Source: Acidovorax sp. NO-1 (GTDB lineage Bacteria > Pseudomonadota > Gammaproteobacteria > Burkholderiales > Burkholderiaceae_C). Taken from it: a stretch of DNA of 64,000 nt. How positions within the stretch are numbered: the first letter of the stretch is position 1; every line of letters begins with the position of its first letter. The stretch lies in NCBI RefSeq assembly GCF_000238595.1, contig NZ_AGTS01000077.1, positions 62,001-126,000 of the forward strand. The letters are read 5' to 3'. Shown here piece after piece: positions 49,129 through 58,879 of this stretch. A model generated the notes under the pieces. The model made no database searches. It worked only from the letters and a program-made list of their open reading frames with translations, and was not told the DNA's origin. The translations under genes and the position numbers were made by a program.

Positions 49129-50190
49129 ATGTCCGCCACCATGGCTCCAGCCGCTCCCGCCACCGTACAGACCACGCAACCGGTTCAGTTGCACCGCCGC
49201 AACCCAGCCCCCGCGGCCCAAGGCCCCTGGTCGGTAGAGGCCATCCAGGCGCTACTCGACAAGCCCCTGATGGACCTGCTGTTCGAAGCGCAAACCGTGC
49301 ACCGCCAGCACTGGCCCGCAGGCGACATCGAACTGGCGACGCTGCTTTCCGTCAAGACCGGCGGCTGCCCTGAAAACTGCGGCTACTGCCCGCAGGCGGC
49401 CGAGTTCGACACGGGCGTAAAGGCTGAAAAGCTGATGGAGGTGGACGAGGTAGTACGCGCAGCCCAGGCCGCCAAGGACGCGGGCGCAACGCGGTTTTGC
49501 ATGGGCGCTGCCTGGCGTGCGCCCAAGGACCGCGACATCGAAAAAGTCAGCGCCTTGATTGGCGCGGTGAAAGGCCTGGGCCTGCAGACCTGCGCCACGC
49601 TGGGCATGCTCGAGTCGCACCAGGCGCAGGCGCTCAAAGATGCGGGCCTGGACTACTACAACCACAACCTGGACACGGCCCCCGAGTACTACACCGACGT
49701 GGTGAGCACCCGTGCCTACCAGGACCGGCTGGACACGCTGCAGAACGTGCGCGATGCCGGCATCAGCGTGTGCTGCGGCGGCATTGTGGGCATGGGCGAG
49801 GCGCCCGTGCACCGCGCAGGCCTGATTGCGCAGCTGGCCAACCTTCAGCCCTATCCGGAATCGGTGCCCATCAACAGCCTGGTGCGCGTGCCGGGCACAC
49901 CGCTGGCCGACAGCGAACCCATCGACCCGTTCGACTTTGTGCGCGTGATTGCGGTGGCCCGTATCACCATGCCCAAGGCGCGCGTGCGCCTGTCGGCAGG
50001 CCGCCAGCAATTGGGCGAGGCCGTACAGGCCTTGTGCTTCCTGGCCGGGGCCAACTCGATTTTTTACGGCGACAAGCTGCTGGTGACCGGCAACCCTGAC
50101 GTGGACGCCGACGTGCAACTGCTTGCCAAGCTGGGGCTGAATGGCCACCGCACCGCGAGCACAGAGGCTGGCCCCACGCACTGCGCCTGA
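49129..50190 (+). CDS. bioB: Biotin synthase
   Basis: Radical SAM enzyme that inserts sulfur into dethiobiotin. 353 aa. The SAM [4Fe-4S] cysteines are Cys80, Cys84 and Cys87 in [14 protein letters not shown], and the auxiliary cluster region includes CATLGMLES and [12 protein letters not shown], plus RVRLSAGR with the conserved Arg. Start ATG at 49129 with GAAGGAA eight bases upstream; a longer frame from TTG at 49105 includes that ribosome-binding site and is unlikely. Other bio genes are not in the window. Confidence 0.96.
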   Translation: MSATMAPAAPATVQTTQPVQLHRRNPAPAAQGPWSVEAIQALLDKPLMDLLFEAQTVHRQHWPAGDIELATLLSVKTGGCPENCGYCPQAAEFDTGVKAEKLMEVDEVVRAAQAAKDAGATRFCMGAAWRAPKDRDIEKVSALIGAVKGLGLQTCATLGMLESHQAQALKDAGLDYYNHNLDTAPEYYTDVVSTRAYQDRLDTLQNVRDAGISVCCGGIVGMGEAPVHRAGLIAQLANLQPYPESVPINSLVRVPGTPLADSEPIDPFDFVRVIAVARITMPKARVRLSAGRQQLGEAVQALCFLAGANSIFYGDKLLVTGNPDVDADVQLLAKLGLNGHRTASTEAGPTHCA

Positions 50191-50236
50191 CGCCACCCCG
50201 TAGAAAGGCAGCGGCACTGCCTGTGCGGCGCCCGAG

Positions 50237-51400
50237 TCACTGGGGCTCTGCAGGAAGGCCGGCGGCCAGGCGGTCCAGCTGCGCCAGCCGGGTGGGTTCC
50301 GCATCGGCAAACCGCTGCGCGATGCGCCTGAATTCTTCCGACAGGGTCAGGAAGGCATCGACGATGTCCGGGTCGAAATGGCTGCCCCTGCCATCGGTGA
50401 TGATTTCCACGGCTTTTTCGTGCGTGTACGCAGCTTTGTAGACGCGCTCCGAGATGAGCGCGTCATACACATCGGCCACCGCCATCAGACGCGCTGACAG
50501 CGGGATGGTGTTGCCGGCCAGGCCCTCTGGGTAGCCCGAGCCATCCCATTTCTCCTGGTGACTGTAGGCAATCTCCTTGGCGTAGCGGAAGAACGGGTTG
50601 TCCTGCGTGGTGCCGGTTTCGGCCGCAATGATGGCGTCGCGCCCCAGGGTGGTGTGCGTCTTCATGATCTCGAACTCTTCCGGCGTCAGCTTGCCGGGCT
50701 TGAGCAGGATGCGGTCGGGGATGCCCACCTTGCCAATGTCATGCAGCGGGGCCGACTTGAAGATGGTTTCGATGGCTGTGTCGGTGAGTTCGGGTTGGAA
50801 TCGCGGGTGGTTTTGCAGGTGGCGGGCCAGGGCTTCCATGTAGTGCTGCGTGCGCCGGATGTGGTTGCCTGTTTCGTTGTCACGCGTTTCCGCGAGAGAT
50901 GCCATCGCGCGGATGGTGGCATCCTGCAATTCGGCCATGGCGCGTGTGCGGTTGGCCACCTCCTGCTCCAGAAACTGGTTGTGCTGTGCCAGAAAATCCC
51001 GTGCGCGCTTGAGCTGCAGGTGGTTGCGCACCCGCGCCATCACGATCGCGGGGTTGATGGGCTTGGTGATGTAGTCCACCGCGCCCAGCTCCAGGCCGAT
51101 GCTTTCGTCCTCGGCAGCACTCATGGCGGTGAGGAAGATCACGGGGATGTCTTCCGTCTCGGGGTTGAACTGCAGGCGCCGCAGCACTTCATAGCCGTCC
51201 ATGTCCGGCATCATGATGTCCAGCAGGATGAGGTCGGGCTTGCTCTCGCCTGCCACGATCTGCAACGCGCGCTCTCCGCCGGGGGCCAGTTTGACCTTGT
51301 AGTCCGTGCGCAGCAGGTCGCTCATCAACGACAGGTTGTCGGGCGTATCGTCAACGACCAGCACCGTGCATCGCCCGCTGGGCGCGAAAGGGCTATTCAT
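50237..51400 (-). CDS. Response regulator with HD-GYP phosphodiesterase domain
   Basis: 387 aa. REC domain (about 11-130) with phosphoacceptor Asp61 ([11 protein letters not shown]), a short helical linker, then an HD-GYP domain with HD at His220-Asp221 ([14 protein letters not shown]) and GYP at 289-291 ([11 protein letters not shown]). It should hydrolyse cyclic di-GMP when phosphorylated. Its start overlaps the 3-prime end of the hybrid kinase gene by eight bases, so it is the likely output of that kinase. Confidence 0.93.
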   Translation of the reverse strand: MNSPFAPSGRCTVLVVDDTPDNLSLMSDLLRTDYKVKLAPGGERALQIVAGESKPDLILLDIMMPDMDGYEVLRRLQFNPETEDIPVIFLTAMSAAEDESIGLELGAVDYITKPINPAIVMARVRNHLQLKRARDFLAQHNQFLEQEVANRTRAMAELQDATIRAMASLAETRDNETGNHIRRTQHYMEALARHLQNHPRFQPELTDTAIETIFKSAPLHDIGKVGIPDRILLKPGKLTPEEFEIMKTHTTLGRDAIIAAETGTTQDNPFFRYAKEIAYSHQEKWDGSGYPEGLAGNTIPLSARLMAVADVYDALISERVYKAAYTHEKAVEIITDGRGSHFDPDIVDAFLTLSEEFRRIAQRFADAEPTRLAQLDRLAAGLPAEPQ

Positions 51401-54400
51401 GGTGGGGCTCCTTATTGTTGCGAATGTCTGTCGGGGCCGTCTGGCGCAGTGCAGCCAGGGCCTCCAGGAAATCGTAGCTGTCGAGCGCGCGTTTGATCTG
51501 GCCGTATGCAGGCCCCAGGTGCGCGTGCAGAGGGCCTGCAGATTCTTTGAAGAGCTCGATGGCATCGGAGTCGTCCTCCGCCAGCAAGGCGGCGAGCCGG
51601 TGCACCAGCTGTTGCGCCGCTGCAGCGTCCACCGGCATGCCGTCGCTCGCACCGCCAGGGGGCGTTGCCTCCTCAGCGGGCAGGGCAGCCTGCAAAGCAG
51701 CCACCAATGCATTGCATGCTGCTTCGACAGGGTGGAGCACCGAGTCCACTTCATCGATGGGCAAGTTTTGCGCTATGGCCTTTTCGGCCTTTTGCGCCTG
51801 GGCAGCCAGGGCCGTTGCGCCAATGGTGCCTGCGGTGCCTTTGAGGGTGTGCATGGCACGCAGTGCGTCCGGCTGCTGGCCCGCAGCCAGTGCGGCGCGG
51901 GTGGTCTGCACGGCATTCGCCTGCCCGTGGATGAACTTGCGCAAAAGGCTCTCGTAGGCAATGCGTTTGCCCAGCACACGCCGCAGTCCGGCTGATACGT
52001 CGAGTCCGTCAATCTGCCGCAGGGCATCGTCGGGTGCAGGATCGGGAGCAGATTCGGAATTGGGGTGGCGCGCGCCAGAGTATTCATTTGGAACGTCACC
52101 AATGGCATGCGCTCGAACAGCTTGGTCGAGGTCCTCACGTGCGTTGCCTGTGGCGCGCGGCCGGATCCACTGCAGCAGGGTGGCAAAAAGTGCATCCGGG
52201 TCGATGGGTTTGGCCAGGTGGCCGTTCATGCCCGCTGCAATGCACAGGTCGCGGTCGTGGCTCATGGCGTTGGCGGTCATCGCCAGCACGGGCAGGTCCG
52301 CCCAGGCAGGGTTCTGGCGCAGGTGCCGTGTAGCAGTCAGGCCATCCATCACGGGCATCTGCATGTCCATCAGCACCAGGTCATAGGAGGTTTGGGCCAG
52401 CATGTCGAGCGCCACCTGCCCGTTGTGGGCCACGTCCACCGCCAGGCCCGCGCCGCTCAGCAGTTCGGCGCCCACCTGCTGGTTCAGGTCGTTGTCGTCC
52501 ACCAGCAGCACGCGGGCCCCCGCGATGGCCGACAGATGTGTAGCGTGGCGTGGCGCGTGCGCCGCGCGTCCGTCGGCCGACCGGGCCTGCCCCCCTAGTG
52601 CCTGCATGGCGGCGTCAAACATGGCAGAGGGGCTGACAGGCTTGGACAGCATCAGCGTGAGCCCGGCACGCTGCAGCTCGTCTTGCACATCGTCGCGCCC
52701 GGCCGCCGTGACGATGATGGTGTGGGGCGGGCGCTGCAGGCTGGCCAGCGCGCGGTGGGTGTCAAACCCGTCCATTCCCGGCATCATCCAGTCGAGAAAC
52801 GCGAGCTCGCAGGGGCGCCCGGCCTGTTCGGCGGCCCGCGCCAGGGCAACCGCCTCCTTGCCAGACGATGCCGTGGTGACCGTAAAGCTCATGCGGGTCA
52901 GCATTTCACCCAGGATATGCCGTGCCTGCTCGCTGTCATCCACCACCAGCACATGCCGCCCCCGCAGGTCGGGGGTGGGCAGCAGCGGTGCATGGTGCGC
53001 GGTACCCAGGCCCAGACGGGCGGTGAACCAGAAGGTGCTGCCCACACCGGCCTGGCTTTGCACTCCCACCTCGCCCCCCATGAGCCCGGCGAGCTTCCTG
53101 GAGATTGCCAGGCCCAGGCCGGTGCCGCCGTATTTGCGGGTGGTGGACGTGTCGGCCTGTTCGAACGACCTAAATAGCCGCGATTGCTGCTCTGACGTGA
53201 GGCCTATTCCCGTATCCTGGACCTCGAACCGCAGGAGGACGCCGGTGTCGTCGCGCACGGTTTCGGTCACCCGCACGATGATCTCGCCGCGCTCGGTGAA
53301 CTTGACCGCATTGTTGGCGTAGTTCACCAGGATCTGCCCCAGCCGCAGCGGATCGCCGCGCAAGTGGTCGGGAAGGGCAGGGTCTACGTCGAAGAGCAGC
53401 TCCAGGCCTTTGTGGGCGCACTTTTCGCTGACCAGATTGGCCACGTTGTCCAGCACGCCGCGCAGGTCAAAGTCCACCACTTCCACTTCCAGTTTGCCTG
53501 CTTCGATCTTGCTGAAGTCCAGGATGTCGTTGATCAGGCCGAGCAGGTGCTGGCCCGAGCGCTGGATTTTTTCTACATAGTCTCGCTGGCGTGGGGTGAG
53601 GTCAGTGGCGAGGGCCAGGTGGCTCATGCCGATCACCGCGTTCATGGGGGTGCGTATTTCGTGGCTCATATTGGCCAGGAAGTCCGATTTCATCTGCGAG
53701 GCATCTTCGGCGCGGGCGCGGGCAATCTCCAGTTCGTCTTCGTGCTCGCGCAGGGCGGTGTTCACCTTCTGCAGCTCCAGGGTGCGCTCGGCCACCCTGG
53801 CTTCCAGGGCCTCTTCGTTGCGTTTGAGGGCTTCCACCAGCTCGTTTTGCGCGGCCAGCGCCTGGGACGCGGCCTTCTCGCGCTGCAGAAACTGCCGTGC
53901 CATCGCAAACGCCAGAAGAAAGGTGAGCAGCGCCTGGAACACGGTGAGCCCGGTGGTCAACAGTGTCTGGCGCTTAACCTCGGCGTTGCGTGAATCGCCC
54001 AGCATGGCCGACACGCGTGAGGCGTCGAGAGAAAGCTCCTGCACAGTCTCGCGAAGGGCGTCCAGTTCGGTGCGCAAGAGCCGCATGTTCTCAAGGCTGG
54101 AGGCTGCATCCACGCTGGCGCCGAAGTAGCTGTCGCCCGCGGCCACGAACCGCTGCAGTGCCGACAGGGCCTTGTCGTAGATCGGCTCCTCCTGCATCAG
54201 CGTGCGGGACGTGCCGCTCTCCAATGCACTGAAGCGGCTCAAAAACAGGTCATACCGCAGCTCCAGCCTGTCCAGGGTAATGCTGGCCGGGTCCAGCTCG
54301 AACTGGTGCAGCGCATGGTCCAGCTTTTCGTATTCGACGTTGAGTTGCAGGAAGGACCAGAGCGCATTTACATCGCCGCGTCGCATCACCGCCTCTACGT

Positions 54401-54494
54401 TGCGGTACTGGCTGTATTGCACAGCCGCAATCGCGACATACGCGAACACCAGTCCCGTAACAATCAGCGGCAGGATGTGTTTGCTGCGCAGCAT
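51393..54494 (-). CDS. Hybrid sensor histidine kinase with two receiver domains and Hpt
   Basis: 1033 aa. Two membrane segments (about 9-27 and 180-199) flank a helical periplasmic domain of about 150 residues. A coiled coil (205-265) leads to HisKA with His278 ([14 protein letters not shown]), HATPase with N-box [10 protein letters not shown] (391-400) and G boxes VQDTGIGL and [14 protein letters not shown]1 with Asp568 ([11 protein letters not shown]), REC2 with Asp710 ([11 protein letters not shown]) and a C-terminal Hpt domain with His882 ([10 protein letters not shown]). This is a complete phosphorelay in one chain. The periplasmic SUOX-like protein is encoded immediately upstream, the HD-GYP response regulator immediately downstream. 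Confidence 0.95.
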   Translation of the reverse strand: MLRSKHILPLIVTGLVFAYVAIAAVQYSQYRNVEAVMRRGDVNALWSFLQLNVEYEKLDHALHQFELDPASITLDRLELRYDLFLSRFSALESGTSRTLMQEEPIYDKALSALQRFVAAGDSYFGASVDAASSLENMRLLRTELDALRETVQELSLDASRVSAMLGDSRNAEVKRQTLLTTGLTVFQALLTFLLAFAMARQFLQREKAASQALAAQNELVEALKRNEEALEARVAERTLELQKVNTALREHEDELEIARARAEDASQMKSDFLANMSHEIRTPMNAVIGMSHLALATDLTPRQRDYVEKIQRSGQHLLGLINDILDFSKIEAGKLEVEVVDFDLRGVLDNVANLVSEKCAHKGLELLFDVDPALPDHLRGDPLRLGQILVNYANNAVKFTERGEIIVRVTETVRDDTGVLLRFEVQDTGIGLTSEQQSRLFRSFEQADTSTTRKYGGTGLGLAISRKLAGLMGGEVGVQSQAGVGSTFWFTARLGLGTAHHAPLLPTPDLRGRHVLVVDDSEQARHILGEMLTRMSFTVTTASSGKEAVALARAAEQAGRPCELAFLDWMMPGMDGFDTHRALASLQRPPHTIIVTAAGRDDVQDELQRAGLTLMLSKPVSPSAMFDAAMQALGGQARSADGRAAHAPRHATHLSAIAGARVLLVDDNDLNQQVGAELLSGAGLAVDVAHNGQVALDMLAQTSYDLVLMDMQMPVMDGLTATRHLRQNPAWADLPVLAMTANAMSHDRDLCIAAGMNGHLAKPIDPDALFATLLQWIRPRATGNAREDLDQAVRAHAIGDVPNEYSGARHPNSESAPDPAPDDALRQIDGLDVSAGLRRVLGKRIAYESLLRKFIHGQANAVQTTRAALAAGQQPDALRAMHTLKGTAGTIGATALAAQAQKAEKAIAQNLPIDEVDSVLHPVEAACNALVAALQAALPAEEATPPGGASDGMPVDAAAAQQLVHRLAALLAEDDSDAIELFKESAGPLHAHLGPAYGQIKRALDSYDFLEALAALRQTAPTDIRNNKEPHHE

Positions 54495-54523
54495 GCTGGG
54501 GATAGGTGGGGAGGAGCCAGGCG

Positions 54524-55054
54524 TTACCGGATGCGTAACGCGTTGAGCTGCCAGGCTGCCCGGTTGTAGTAAAGCTCGCTGCGCAGCTCTGCCTTGGTGT
54601 CAAAGGGGTAGACGATGAAAAGCGGGCCTTTTTCGCGGATGCGCATGGGCCGGTTGTTCATGAGCCGGGCGACGATGACATCGTGTCGCGTTGCGTCTTC
54701 CGCCGGTATCTCTGTCCTGTAGTCGTTCAGGGCCACGGCCGTGATCCTGGTGCCCTGTGCGCCCACGGCGGCCAGTACGTCGCGCAGCAAGGGCCCGGTG
54801 AACGTGACTGCGTTCGGGTACCAGGGTGTCTGGGTGGTGAAACTGTGCTGGGGCAATTTTTCCAGCATCTGCATGTCGAACTGCGCCTGGGCGCCGACAT
54901 TGGTCTGGCTGATAGCCCCTTCAACAGTGAGTACGACGGGCCCGCCCGGCTTGTCCAGCGCGTGTGCGCCCAAGCCGATGAACGCCGCCAAAAACGCAGC
55001 GGATCGGCATGCCCCGCCGGCAACCGCGCGTATCCCCGAAAGACGAGCAGACAT
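54524..55054 (-). CDS. Periplasmic SUOX-fold protein without the cofactor cysteine
   Basis: 176 aa with an N-terminal signal peptide (cleavage near GAHA-LDK) followed by a domain that resembles the molybdopterin-binding fold of sulfite oxidase: [13 protein letters not shown], the [12 protein letters not shown] stretch, [16 protein letters not shown] and FIVYPFDTK. The cysteine that ligates molybdenum in enzymes of this fold is absent; the only Cys (16) is in the signal peptide. It therefore probably binds a ligand rather than catalysing. Thirty bases upstream of the hybrid kinase gene, it is a good candidate for a periplasmic sensor partner. Confidence 0.75.
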   Translation of the reverse strand: MSARLSGIRAVAGGACRSAAFLAAFIGLGAHALDKPGGPVVLTVEGAISQTNVGAQAQFDMQMLEKLPQHSFTTQTPWYPNAVTFTGPLLRDVLAAVGAQGTRITAVALNDYRTEIPAEDATRHDVIVARLMNNRPMRIREKGPLFIVYPFDTKAELRSELYYNRAAWQLNALRIR

Positions 55055-55191
55055 GGCGCCCCCTTTTTTTGCAACAGTCTCATGGACTGGTGCTCAAAAT
55101 GTAAACCGATTTGCGGTGGGGCGCAGAGCTTTACGGTTGCTGATGTCAGTGAGGGGCGGGGCCGCTCAGATGGGGCGTTGGTCAGGGTCGG

Positions 55192-55551
55192 TCAGTTGCC
55201 GCCGCTGGCCGCGGCCATGGTGTCCCACGCCTTCAGCGTCTCCGCTGCGTACATGAGTGCAGGGCCCCCGCCCATGTAAACACAGACGGCCAGCATTTCC
55301 TCCAGCTCATTGCGGGTGGCGCCCAGTTTTTGCAGTGCCTTGACATGAAAGCCGATGCAGCCGGAGCACCGCTGTGTGACGCCGATGGCCAGTGCAATCA
55401 GCTCCTTGTGCTTGGCGCTCAGCGTACCCTCTGCCATGGACGCTTGTGCGAGCTGGGCAAAACCCCGCATGGCATCCGGCTGCGCCTTGCGGAAAGGTGC
55501 CAAGCTTTCATTGATGCCTTGGATCAGGCCTGCGTGATCAAACGTACTCAT
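55192..55551 (-). CDS. AhpD-like carboxymuconolactone decarboxylase family protein
   Basis: 119 aa. The CxxC motif with nearby His is Cys62, Cys65 and His69 in QRCSGCIGFHVKAL, the signature of AhpD-type peroxidase partners; such proteins reduce peroxiredoxin-like partners or act on peroxides. Fourth gene of the minus arm of the sulfide locus, 64 bases after the DUF2892 gene. Its reductive cysteines fit a persulfide or peroxide defence role. Start ATG at 55551; upstream frame extension is not credible. Confidence 0.88.
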   Translation of the reverse strand: MSTFDHAGLIQGINESLAPFRKAQPDAMRGFAQLAQASMAEGTLSAKHKELIALAIGVTQRCSGCIGFHVKALQKLGATRNELEEMLAVCVYMGGGPALMYAAETLKAWDTMAAASGGN

Positions 55552-55615
55552 CGAAGGGGTCCTTCCTCGAACGTTGCAGGGGCATGCACGCATTGGCGCA
55601 ATGCCTTCGGGTGAT

Positions 55616-55807
55616 TCATTTCTTCATGGGGCAGGTGTTGACGCCCAACAAGGTATAGGCCGGGCAAAATCGAAACAGGCCGGTGGCCAGGGGCACCACG
55701 CCCAGCCATCCCCACCAGCCGACAGTGCCCGTGGCTGCCAGTGCTATCAGGACCAGCCCTGCCACGACGCGCAGCGCGCGATCCAACGTTCCAACATTGA
55801 CTTTCAT
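55616..55807 (-). CDS. DUF2892 membrane protein (YgaP-type)
   Basis: 63 aa. N-terminal NVGTLDRALRVVAGLVLIAL, one or two hydrophobic stretches and the family cysteines FRFCPAYTLLGVNTCPMKK. In E. coli YgaP this part is the membrane half fused to a rhodanese; here the rhodanese is a separate neighbouring gene. Located in the inner membrane, it may anchor or channel sulfur-transfer partners. Confidence 0.92.
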   Translation of the reverse strand: MKVNVGTLDRALRVVAGLVLIALAATGTVGWWGWLGVVPLATGLFRFCPAYTLLGVNTCPMKK

Positions 55808-55893
55808 GATGACTCCTTGGGTTAATTTACCGGCCCCATGTGGGGCCCCTGTTTGACCTGGGCAGTAGGTGCGGCATGCACGCACTGCACAGG

Positions 55894-56274
55894 TCAATCG
55901 AAAGCCGGAGATTCCGGCACCACGACGGGCTTGCCGGCCGCGAGCCAAGCGTCAAAGCCGCCGGCGATGGACTGCACCTGGAGGTAGCCCATATCGTGCA
56001 TGGCGCGCGCCGCCAGCGCAGCTCGCCCGCTGGTTTTGCAATACACCACCACCTTCAGGTCGCGCGGGGTGAGTGCGGGCGTGCTGCTGAGTTTGAACTC
56101 CAGCACACCGCGTGAGGCATGGATTGCGCCGGGGATGTGTCCCGCCTGGTATTCATCGGCTTCCCGGACATCGATCAACACGTCGGCTGCACGAATGGCT
56201 TGCTCGGCCTCGTCCACCGGGGTTTCCTGGATCTGGGCTTTGGCTGCAGCGACAAGGTCATGGGCAGTTTTCAT
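55894..56274 (-). CDS. Rhodanese-like sulfurtransferase
   Basis: 126 aa single rhodanese domain. Active-site Cys79 in VVYCKTSGRAA, with the CH2A region VLIDVREADEYQAGHIPGA. It can transfer sulfane sulfur, for example from persulfides to cyanide, thiols or proteins. Thirty bases after the ETHE1-like gene, in the minus arm of the BigR-controlled locus. Confidence 0.92.
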   Translation of the reverse strand: MKTAHDLVAAAKAQIQETPVDEAEQAIRAADVLIDVREADEYQAGHIPGAIHASRGVLEFKLSSTPALTPRDLKVVVYCKTSGRAALAARAMHDMGYLQVQSIAGGFDAWLAAGKPVVVPESPAFD

Positions 56275-56304
56275 GGCGTGGTCCTTGGATTGGATTTGAG
56301 CGTG

Positions 56305-57165
56305 TCACAGCGCGTTGACGGGAATCTTGAGATAAGTCACGCCATTGGCTTCCGGTGGCGGCATTTCTCCCGCCCTGATGTTGACCTGCACCGAGGGCAG
56401 GATGAGCACGGGCATCTGCAGCGTTGCATCGCGCTGGGTGCGCAGTGCCACGAAAGCCTCCTCGATCACTCCGTCGTGGATGTGGATGTTCCTGGCACGC
56501 TGGTCCGCAACAGTGGTTTGCCAAGCTACGGGGCGCCCTGCGGGAGGGTAGTCGTGGCACATGAACAGGCGGGTTTCATCCGGCAGGCTGAGCAATTTGC
56601 GCACTGACTGGTACAGCGTATGGGCATTGCCGCCGGGAAAGTCGCAGCGCGCGGTGCCCACGTCGGGCATGAAGAGGGTGTCACCCACGAACACCGCGTC
56701 GCCCACCTGGTAGGCCATGCAGGCGGGGGTATGGCCGGGCACTGCCAGCGCATGTGCTTCCAGCTGGCCGATGTGGAACACCTCGTTGTCGTGCAGCAGC
56801 TGGTCGAACTGGGTGCCATCCGGACGGAACTCGGGCTCCAGATGAAAGACCTTCTTGAACACGTCCTGCACCTGGGTGATCGACGCGCCAATGGCAATTT
56901 TTCCCCCCAGCTTGTCGCGAAGGTAGTGTGCGGCCGACAGATGGTCTGCGTGGGCATGGGTCTCCAGAATCCATTGCACTGTCAGCCCCTGGCTCTGCAC
57001 AAACGACACGATCTTGTCGGCAGACCGCGTGCGGGTGCGGCCCGACTTCGGGTCGTAGTCCAGCACCGAATCCACCACGGCGCAGTGGCCGCCAGGCTGA
57101 TCGAACACCACATAGCTCACCGTCCAGGTGGCGTCATCAAAGAAGGCTTCTATCTGGGGTTTCAT
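56305..57165 (-). CDS. ETHE1-like persulfide dioxygenase (MBL fold, Blh C-terminal half)
   Basis: 286 aa metallo-beta-lactamase fold. Metal-binding HxHxDH is His70-His72-Asp74-His75 in ETHAHADHLSAA, with a later PGHTPACMAY and the GDTLFMPDVGTARCDFPGG segment. It oxidises persulfide (for example GSSH) to sulfite. In Agrobacterium and Xylella the Blh protein is a fusion of a DUF442 domain with this part; here the DUF442 part is a separate gene at 58507-58863. First gene of the minus arm; ATG at 57165 is the real start, TTG at 57168 just upstream. Confidence 0.93.
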   Translation of the reverse strand: MKPQIEAFFDDATWTVSYVVFDQPGGHCAVVDSVLDYDPKSGRTRTRSADKIVSFVQSQGLTVQWILETHAHADHLSAAHYLRDKLGGKIAIGASITQVQDVFKKVFHLEPEFRPDGTQFDQLLHDNEVFHIGQLEAHALAVPGHTPACMAYQVGDAVFVGDTLFMPDVGTARCDFPGGNAHTLYQSVRKLLSLPDETRLFMCHDYPPAGRPVAWQTTVADQRARNIHIHDGVIEEAFVALRTQRDATLQMPVLILPSVQVNIRAGEMPPPEANGVTYLKIPVNAL

Positions 57166-57197
57166 CAAAGGGCTCCGTATCTAATTTCCATGCAGAT

Positions 57198-57232
57198 AGT
57201 TTATTGACAAATATAATGTATGTCAATAGAAT
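57198..57232. promoter_or_regulatory. Symmetric divergent promoter and operator of the BigR locus
   Basis: TTGACA (57204-57209) and TGTCAA (57221-57226) form a perfect 6-base inverted repeat with an 11-base AT spacer. On the plus strand TTGACA is followed after 17 bases by TAGAAT (57227-57232); on the minus strand the other arm reads TTGACA and is followed after 17 bases by TAAACT (57203-57198). Each is a sigma70-type promoter, so both promoters overlap and share one operator. Confidence 0.7.
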
Positions 57233-57265
57233 ATCGACATCGAATTTGAAAAGGAGTGCGCCACC

Positions 57266-57601
57266 ATGCACGCAGAGATACAAATGGACCTGGAAGCCTT
57301 GCGCAGGTCCGCCGACAGCGCTTGCCGCTTGATGAAAGTTTTGTCCAACCCCGACCGCCTGCTGCTGCTGTGTCAGCTGACCCAGGGTGAAAAGCGGGTG
57401 GGTGAACTGGAAGAACTGGTGGGCATTTCCCAGCCCACCTTGTCGCAGCAACTGGGCGTATTGCGCGATGAGGCACTCGTCAACACGCGACGCGAGGGCA
57501 AAAACATCTATTACGAGATCGCCAGTCCCCAGGCCCTGGCGGTGATGAACGTGCTGTTTGAGCAATTTTGTGGCCCCGCCCAGGAGAGCGCACCATGCTG
57601 A
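57266..57601 (+). CDS. bigR: BigR-type ArsR repressor (persulfide sensor)
   Basis: 111 aa winged helix protein: MKVLSNPDRLLLLCQLTQGE, the recognition helix ISQPTLSQQLGVLRDEALV, and an extended wing. Cys36 and Cys102 are 66 residues apart, exactly as the sensing cysteines Cys42 and Cys108 of BigR that form a disulfide or tetrasulfide on persulfide exposure. Ribosome-binding site AAGGAG. Its start is 34 bases after the operator, so it represses itself and the divergent arm. Confidence 0.94.
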   Translation: MHAEIQMDLEALRRSADSACRLMKVLSNPDRLLLLCQLTQGEKRVGELEELVGISQPTLSQQLGVLRDEALVNTRREGKNIYYEIASPQALAVMNVLFEQFCGPAQESAPC

Positions 57602-58026
57602 TCGATTGGACCCATTTCACCCCCTGGGCTGCCCTTGCGGGCGGCGTTTTGCTGGGGCTTGCCTCGGCGCTTTTTGTGCTCCTCAATGGTCGCATTCTGG
57701 GCATCAGCGGCATTGTGGGAGGGCTGCTGCGCCCCCGCGATGGTGACATTGGCTGGCGCGTGGCTTTTGTACTGGGCATGCTGGTGGCTCCTGGCCTCTA
57801 CTGGCTGGTGATCGGCCCCACGCAGCCGCGCATTGACGCGACCTGGGCCATGGTGGTGATCGCCGGCCTGCTGGTGGGTGTCGGCACCCGTTACGGATCG
57901 GGCTGCACGAGCGGCCACGGCGTGTGCGGGCTCTCGCGCATGTCTCCCCGGTCCCTGGTCGCCACCCTGGCCTTCATGGGTGCCGGGTTCGTCACCGTCT
58001 TCCTCATCCGGCACGTGCTGGCCTGA
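57595..58026 (+). CDS. YeeE/YedE family channel, first half (PmpA type)
   Basis: 143 aa inner-membrane protein with about four hydrophobic segments. The thiosulfate-channel motif with cysteines is [15 protein letters not shown] (Cys104, Cys111). It overlaps the bigR stop by seven bases (ATGCTGA), so it is translationally coupled. Together with the next protein it forms a two-part sulfur-compound transporter. Confidence 0.92.
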   Translation: MLIDWTHFTPWAALAGGVLLGLASALFVLLNGRILGISGIVGGLLRPRDGDIGWRVAFVLGMLVAPGLYWLVIGPTQPRIDATWAMVVIAGLLVGVGTRYGSGCTSGHGVCGLSRMSPRSLVATLAFMGAGFVTVFLIRHVLA

Positions 58027-58055
58027 CCTCCCATCCCATCGGAGCATTGATCGTT

Positions 58056-58505
58056 ATGAAAAATCGTATTTCAGAGTTTGTGGTGGGCCTGATCTTCGGA
58101 CTGGGCCTGATCGTCTCGGGCATGACCGACCCCGGCAAGGTGCTGGGCTTTCTGGACCTGGCGGGCTTGTGGGACCCATCGCTGGCCTTCGTGATGGGCG
58201 GCGCGATTGCGGTGGGCGTCTTTGCGTTTGCCGCGGCCAAGAAGCGCACCACCAGTTTCCTGGGGGGCGCCATGCATTTGCCCACGTCGCGCGACATTGA
58301 TCGCCGCCTGGTGATCGGAAGCCTCATCTTCGGCGCAGGCTGGGGTATTGCGGGCTTCTGCCCCGGCCCGGCCATCGTTTCGGCGGGCGCAGGCCAGCCC
58401 AAAGCCATCGTGTTCGTGATCGCCATGCTGGCAGGCATGTGGCTGTTTGAACTGGCCGAACGCATGTCACGCCGCACCCCATCCACCCGGACCGGAGCCC
58501 GCTGA
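58056..58505 (+). CDS. YeeE/YedE family channel, second half (PmpB type)
   Basis: 149 aa inner-membrane protein with about four hydrophobic segments. The counterpart motif is [17 protein letters not shown] (Cys102). In larger YeeE proteins both halves are in one chain. Start ATG at 58056. It ends one base before the next gene. Confidence 0.92.
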   Translation: MKNRISEFVVGLIFGLGLIVSGMTDPGKVLGFLDLAGLWDPSLAFVMGGAIAVGVFAFAAAKKRTTSFLGGAMHLPTSRDIDRRLVIGSLIFGAGWGIAGFCPGPAIVSAGAGQPKAIVFVIAMLAGMWLFELAERMSRRTPSTRTGAR

Positions 58506-58506
58506 C

Positions 58507-58863
58507 ATGCCGCTGCAGATCATTGCCCTGACCCCCGACTTCGCAGTGTCTCCCCAGCTCGCCACTACGGACTTTGCCTCTTTGGCCCAGCAGGGCTTCA
58601 AGACCATCATCAACAACCGGCCGGACGGGGAGGGCGGTGGCGCACAACCCACCAGCCCTGAAATGGAGCGCGCTGCCACAGTCGCAGGGCTGCACTATGT
58701 GTACCTGCCCGTAGTGAGTGGCTCCATCACGCCGGAACAGGTGCAGGCCATGCACAAGGTCCTGATCACCGCCCCCAAGCCCACGTTGGCGTTTTGCCGT
58801 TCGGGCGCCCGGTCTGCCCAGTTGTTCGGGCTGGCGCAGAACCTGGACGCCGACGCGTCCTGA
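58507..58863 (+). CDS. DUF442/TIGR01244 phosphatase-like protein (Blh N-terminal half)
   Basis: 118 aa with a cysteine-phosphatase-like loop FCRSGARSAQL (Cys97, Arg102). This domain forms the N-terminal half of Blh in Agrobacterium and Xylella; it has been proposed to act as a sulfurtransferase or phosphatase in persulfide handling. It is directly downstream of the YeeE pair and the ETHE1-like partner is on the other arm of the divergon. Start ATG at 58507. Confidence 0.92.
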   Translation: MPLQIIALTPDFAVSPQLATTDFASLAQQGFKTIINNRPDGEGGGAQPTSPEMERAATVAGLHYVYLPVVSGSITPEQVQAMHKVLITAPKPTLAFCRSGARSAQLFGLAQNLDADAS

Positions 58864-58879
58864 TCACCCGGGAACCACG

